A stretch of DNA of 7,490 nt, from assembly GCA_947490605.1 (NCBI GenBank), contig CANLHE010000033.1, positions 1-7,490 of the forward strand, written 5' to 3'. Shown here piece after piece: positions 5,375 to 7,490 of the stretch. The DNA comes from Actinomycetota bacterium. Lineage in GTDB: Bacteria; Actinomycetota; Actinomycetes; Nanopelagicales; Nanopelagicaceae. Each line of letters starts with the position of its first letter. The stretch's first letter is position 1. The notes below the pieces were generated by a model that ran no database searches, was not told the origin of the DNA, and saw nothing but the letters and a program-made list of their open reading frames with translations. Both the position numbers and the translations under genes were made by a program.

Positions 5375-7490
5375 ATGAGTGGCGATAATAAGAAAGAGTT
5401 AGCAGCCACCTTTTCTCCTGCCGAAATTGAGGCACCTTTATATAGGAAGTGGCAAGAATCTGGCTACTTTAAAGCGGATGCAAAATCTAAGAAACCACCA
5501 TTCACAATAGTTATTCCACCACCAAATGTGACTGGCTCACTACATATTGGTCACGCACTAGATCACACTATTCAAGATTTGTTAACACGAATGAAGCGAA
5601 TGAAAGGCTTTGAAGCACTTTGGCTGCCTGGTATGGATCACGCCGGAATTGCAACTCAAAATGTTGTTGAAAAACAATTAGCAGTAGAGGGTAAATCTCG
5701 TCATGATTTAGGCAGAGAGGCATTTGTTGAAAAGGTTTGGCAATGGAAGGCTGAATCAGGCGGCGCCATATTAGATCAGATGAAGCGCTTAGGAGATTCA
5801 GTTGATTGGGATCGCGAAGCATTCACAATGGATGCAAATTTAAGCAAAGCAGTTTTAACAATCTTTAAAAAGCTTTATGAGAAAGAGTTAATTTATCGGG
5901 CAGAACGGATAATTAACTGGTGCCCAAGATGTTTGACCGCACTCTCTGATATTGAGGTTGAGCACAAAGATGATGCAGGCGAGTTTGTTTCAATTAAATA
6001 TGGTGATGATGATGTGAATATTACGGTGGCAACCACTAGAGCTGAGACGATGTTAGGCGATGGCGCAGTTGCGGTTAACCCAAATGATCAGCGTTATAAG
6101 CACATGGTGGGAAAGAAAGTACTACTGCCCTTAGTTGATCGAATGATTCCAATTATTGCCGATGAGTTAGTAGATCCTGATTTTGGAACTGGCGCAGTTA
6201 AAGTTACAGCCGCCCATGATCCAAATGACTTTGAGATGGGTATGCGTCACGGTGTTGAGTTAGTAATTATTATGAATGAACATGGTGTGATGGCTGGAAC
6301 AGGGACAAAGTTTGATGGCATGGATCGCTTTGATGCTCGCAAAGCTGTAGTCGATGAACTTAGAAAATTAGGAAGAGTTGTGGCAGAAAAGCGGCCATAT
6401 GTTCACGCAGTAGGTCACTGCCAAAGATGTGACACCACAGTTGAACCACGACTTTCAAAACAATGGTTTGTAAAGGTTGCACCTCTTGCAAAAGCTGCTG
6501 CTGATGCAGTTAGAGATGGCCGAGTAAAGATTGAACCAAGTGAGATGTCACCAAGATATTTTGAGTGGGTAGATAACATGCATGATTGGTGTATCTCTCG
6601 CCAACTTTGGTGGGGACATCGAATTCCAGTTTTTTATGGACCAAATGATGAAGTAGTTGTTTGTGGTCCAGATGAAAAGCCACCAGCTGGTTACACCCAA
6701 GATCCTGATGTATTAGATACCTGGTTCTCATCTGCGCTTTGGCCATTTTCAACCTTAGGTTGGCCGGCACAAACAGATGATTTAAAGAAGTTTTATCCAA
6801 CATCGGTTTTAGTAACAGGTTATGACATCCTATTTTTTTGGGTAGCAAGAATGATGATGATGGGCTTATTTGCGATGGATGGCAAACAACCATTTGATGT
6901 AATTGTGTTGCATGGTTTAGTGCGGGATCAATTTGGTAAAAAGATGAGTAAGAGCCGTGGAAACACCATCGATCCAATTGAGTTTATGGATAAGTATGGC
7001 TCAGATGCACTTCGCTTTACATTAGCAAGGGGAGCAAACCCAGGAACAGATCAAGCATTAGCCGAGGATTGGGTAGCAGGCTCTAGAAACTTTGCAACTA
7101 AATTATGGAACGCCACCAGATTTGCGATGATGAATGGTGCAACTACAACTGGTGCATTGCCGAAACGAGATGAGCTAAATGCAATTGATAATTGGATTTT
7201 AACTAGATTAGATCAAACAATCTCAGAAGGCAATGAGTTATTTGAAAAGTATGAGTTTGCTAAGGCTTGTGAGTTAATTTATCACTTCGCCTGGGATGAC
7301 TTATGTGATTGGTATTTAGAGCTTTCTAAATCCACATTTGCTGCCGGTGGTGCTAATGCTGCAAAGAGTCAACGAGTACTTGGTGAAGTTTTAGATCAGC
7401 TTCTTAGGTTGATGCATCCAGTGATGCCATTTATTACTGAAGAGCTTTGGTGCTCACTTACTGGTGGAACATCTTTAATGATTGCGCAAT
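5375..7490 (+). CDS. valS: Valyl-tRNA synthetase (3' end outside the window)
   Basis: A class I aminoacyl-tRNA synthetase that charges tRNA-Val with valine. It is cut off by the window at about 705 codons; full-length enzymes are commonly 850-950 residues. The frame is open from ATG 5375 to the end. Motifs in order: [15 protein letters not shown] with HIGH at 57-60; Cys pair WCPRC (183, 186); the CP1 editing domain with TTRAET at 220-225 and HDPND at 281-285; a second Cys pair CQRC (349, 352); [15 protein letters not shown] at 523-527; and the start of the anticodon-binding helical domain ([17 protein letters not shown]). The ATG is 11 bases after the clpX stop with no strong Shine-Dalgarno (only AAGA-like bases), suggesting the same transcript and translation coupled to clpX. 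Confidence 0.97.
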   Translation, partial: MSGDNKKELAATFSPAEIEAPLYRKWQESGYFKADAKSKKPPFTIVIPPPNVTGSLHIGHALDHTIQDLLTRMKRMKGFEALWLPGMDHAGIATQNVVEKQLAVEGKSRHDLGREAFVEKVWQWKAESGGAILDQMKRLGDSVDWDREAFTMDANLSKAVLTIFKKLYEKELIYRAERIINWCPRCLTALSDIEVEHKDDAGEFVSIKYGDDDVNITVATTRAETMLGDGAVAVNPNDQRYKHMVGKKVLLPLVDRMIPIIADELVDPDFGTGAVKVTAAHDPNDFEMGMRHGVELVIIMNEHGVMAGTGTKFDGMDRFDARKAVVDELRKLGRVVAEKRPYVHAVGHCQRCDTTVEPRLSKQWFVKVAPLAKAAADAVRDGRVKIEPSEMSPRYFEWVDNMHDWCISRQLWWGHRIPVFYGPNDEVVVCGPDEKPPAGYTQDPDVLDTWFSSALWPFSTLGWPAQTDDLKKFYPTSVLVTGYDILFFWVARMMMMGLFAMDGKQPFDVIVLHGLVRDQFGKKMSKSRGNTIDPIEFMDKYGSDALRFTLARGANPGTDQALAEDWVAGSRNFATKLWNATRFAMMNGATTTGALPKRDELNAIDNWILTRLDQTISEGNELFEKYEFAKACELIYHFAWDDLCDWYLELSKSTFAAGGANAAKSQRVLGEVLDQLLRLMHPVMPFITEELWCSLTGGTSLMIAQ

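Noticed and set aside
6510..6977. Minus-strand open frame of 155 codons inside valS
   Set aside because: It is antisense to conserved valS sequence including KMSKS, with no recognisable domain.

Overview
The window looks like the chromosome of an AT-leaning actinobacterium. The gene order trigger factor, clpP1, clpP2, clpX, valS, preceded by tRNA-Pro, is the actinobacterial arrangement, and two side-by-side clpP genes of distinct ClpP1 and ClpP2 type are a hallmark of that phylum. The moderate AT content, short spacers and unpadded protein lengths suggest a streamlined lineage such as the freshwater acI group (Nanopelagicales). That placement is an inference from gene order and composition, not a database match.

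Layout. Positions 1-76 are a short leader with an eight-G tract. Positions 77-1003 encode a secreted collagen-like protein: signal peptide, a short conserved pre-collagen motif, Gly-X-Y repeats and a C-terminal globular domain. Four bases after its stop lies the 3' end of a convergent tRNA-Gly(UCC) (1008-1081, minus). A 118-bp gap holding a 51-bp imperfect dyad separates it from a divergent tRNA-Pro(UGG) (1200-1275, plus). Then come tig (1314-2603, TTG start), a 104-bp regulatory gap, clpP1 (2708-3325, GTG start) overlapping clpP2 (3322-3960) by 4 bp, a second 104-bp gap, clpX (4065-5363, GTG start) and valS (5375 to the window end, cut off at about 705 codons).

How the genes work together. 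Trigger factor meets nascent chains at the ribosome. ClpX unfolds substrates and feeds them to the ClpP1P2 peptidase. Valyl-tRNA synthetase supplies translation and sits 11 bp behind clpX, probably on the same transcript. The gap before clpP1P2 carries a CGC-N5-GCG dyad that resembles the ClgR operator, ClgR being the known actinobacterial activator of clpP genes. A related dyad with one extra base in the spacer lies in front of clpX.

The translation and proteostasis block from tRNA-Pro to valS is ordinary core genome. The less ordinary parts are the collagen-like gene on the 3' side of the tRNA-Gly gene (a classic island position), the poly-G tract in its leader, the dyad between the tRNAs, and the two ClgR-like dyads. 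I found no clear new defence, mobile or CRISPR system.
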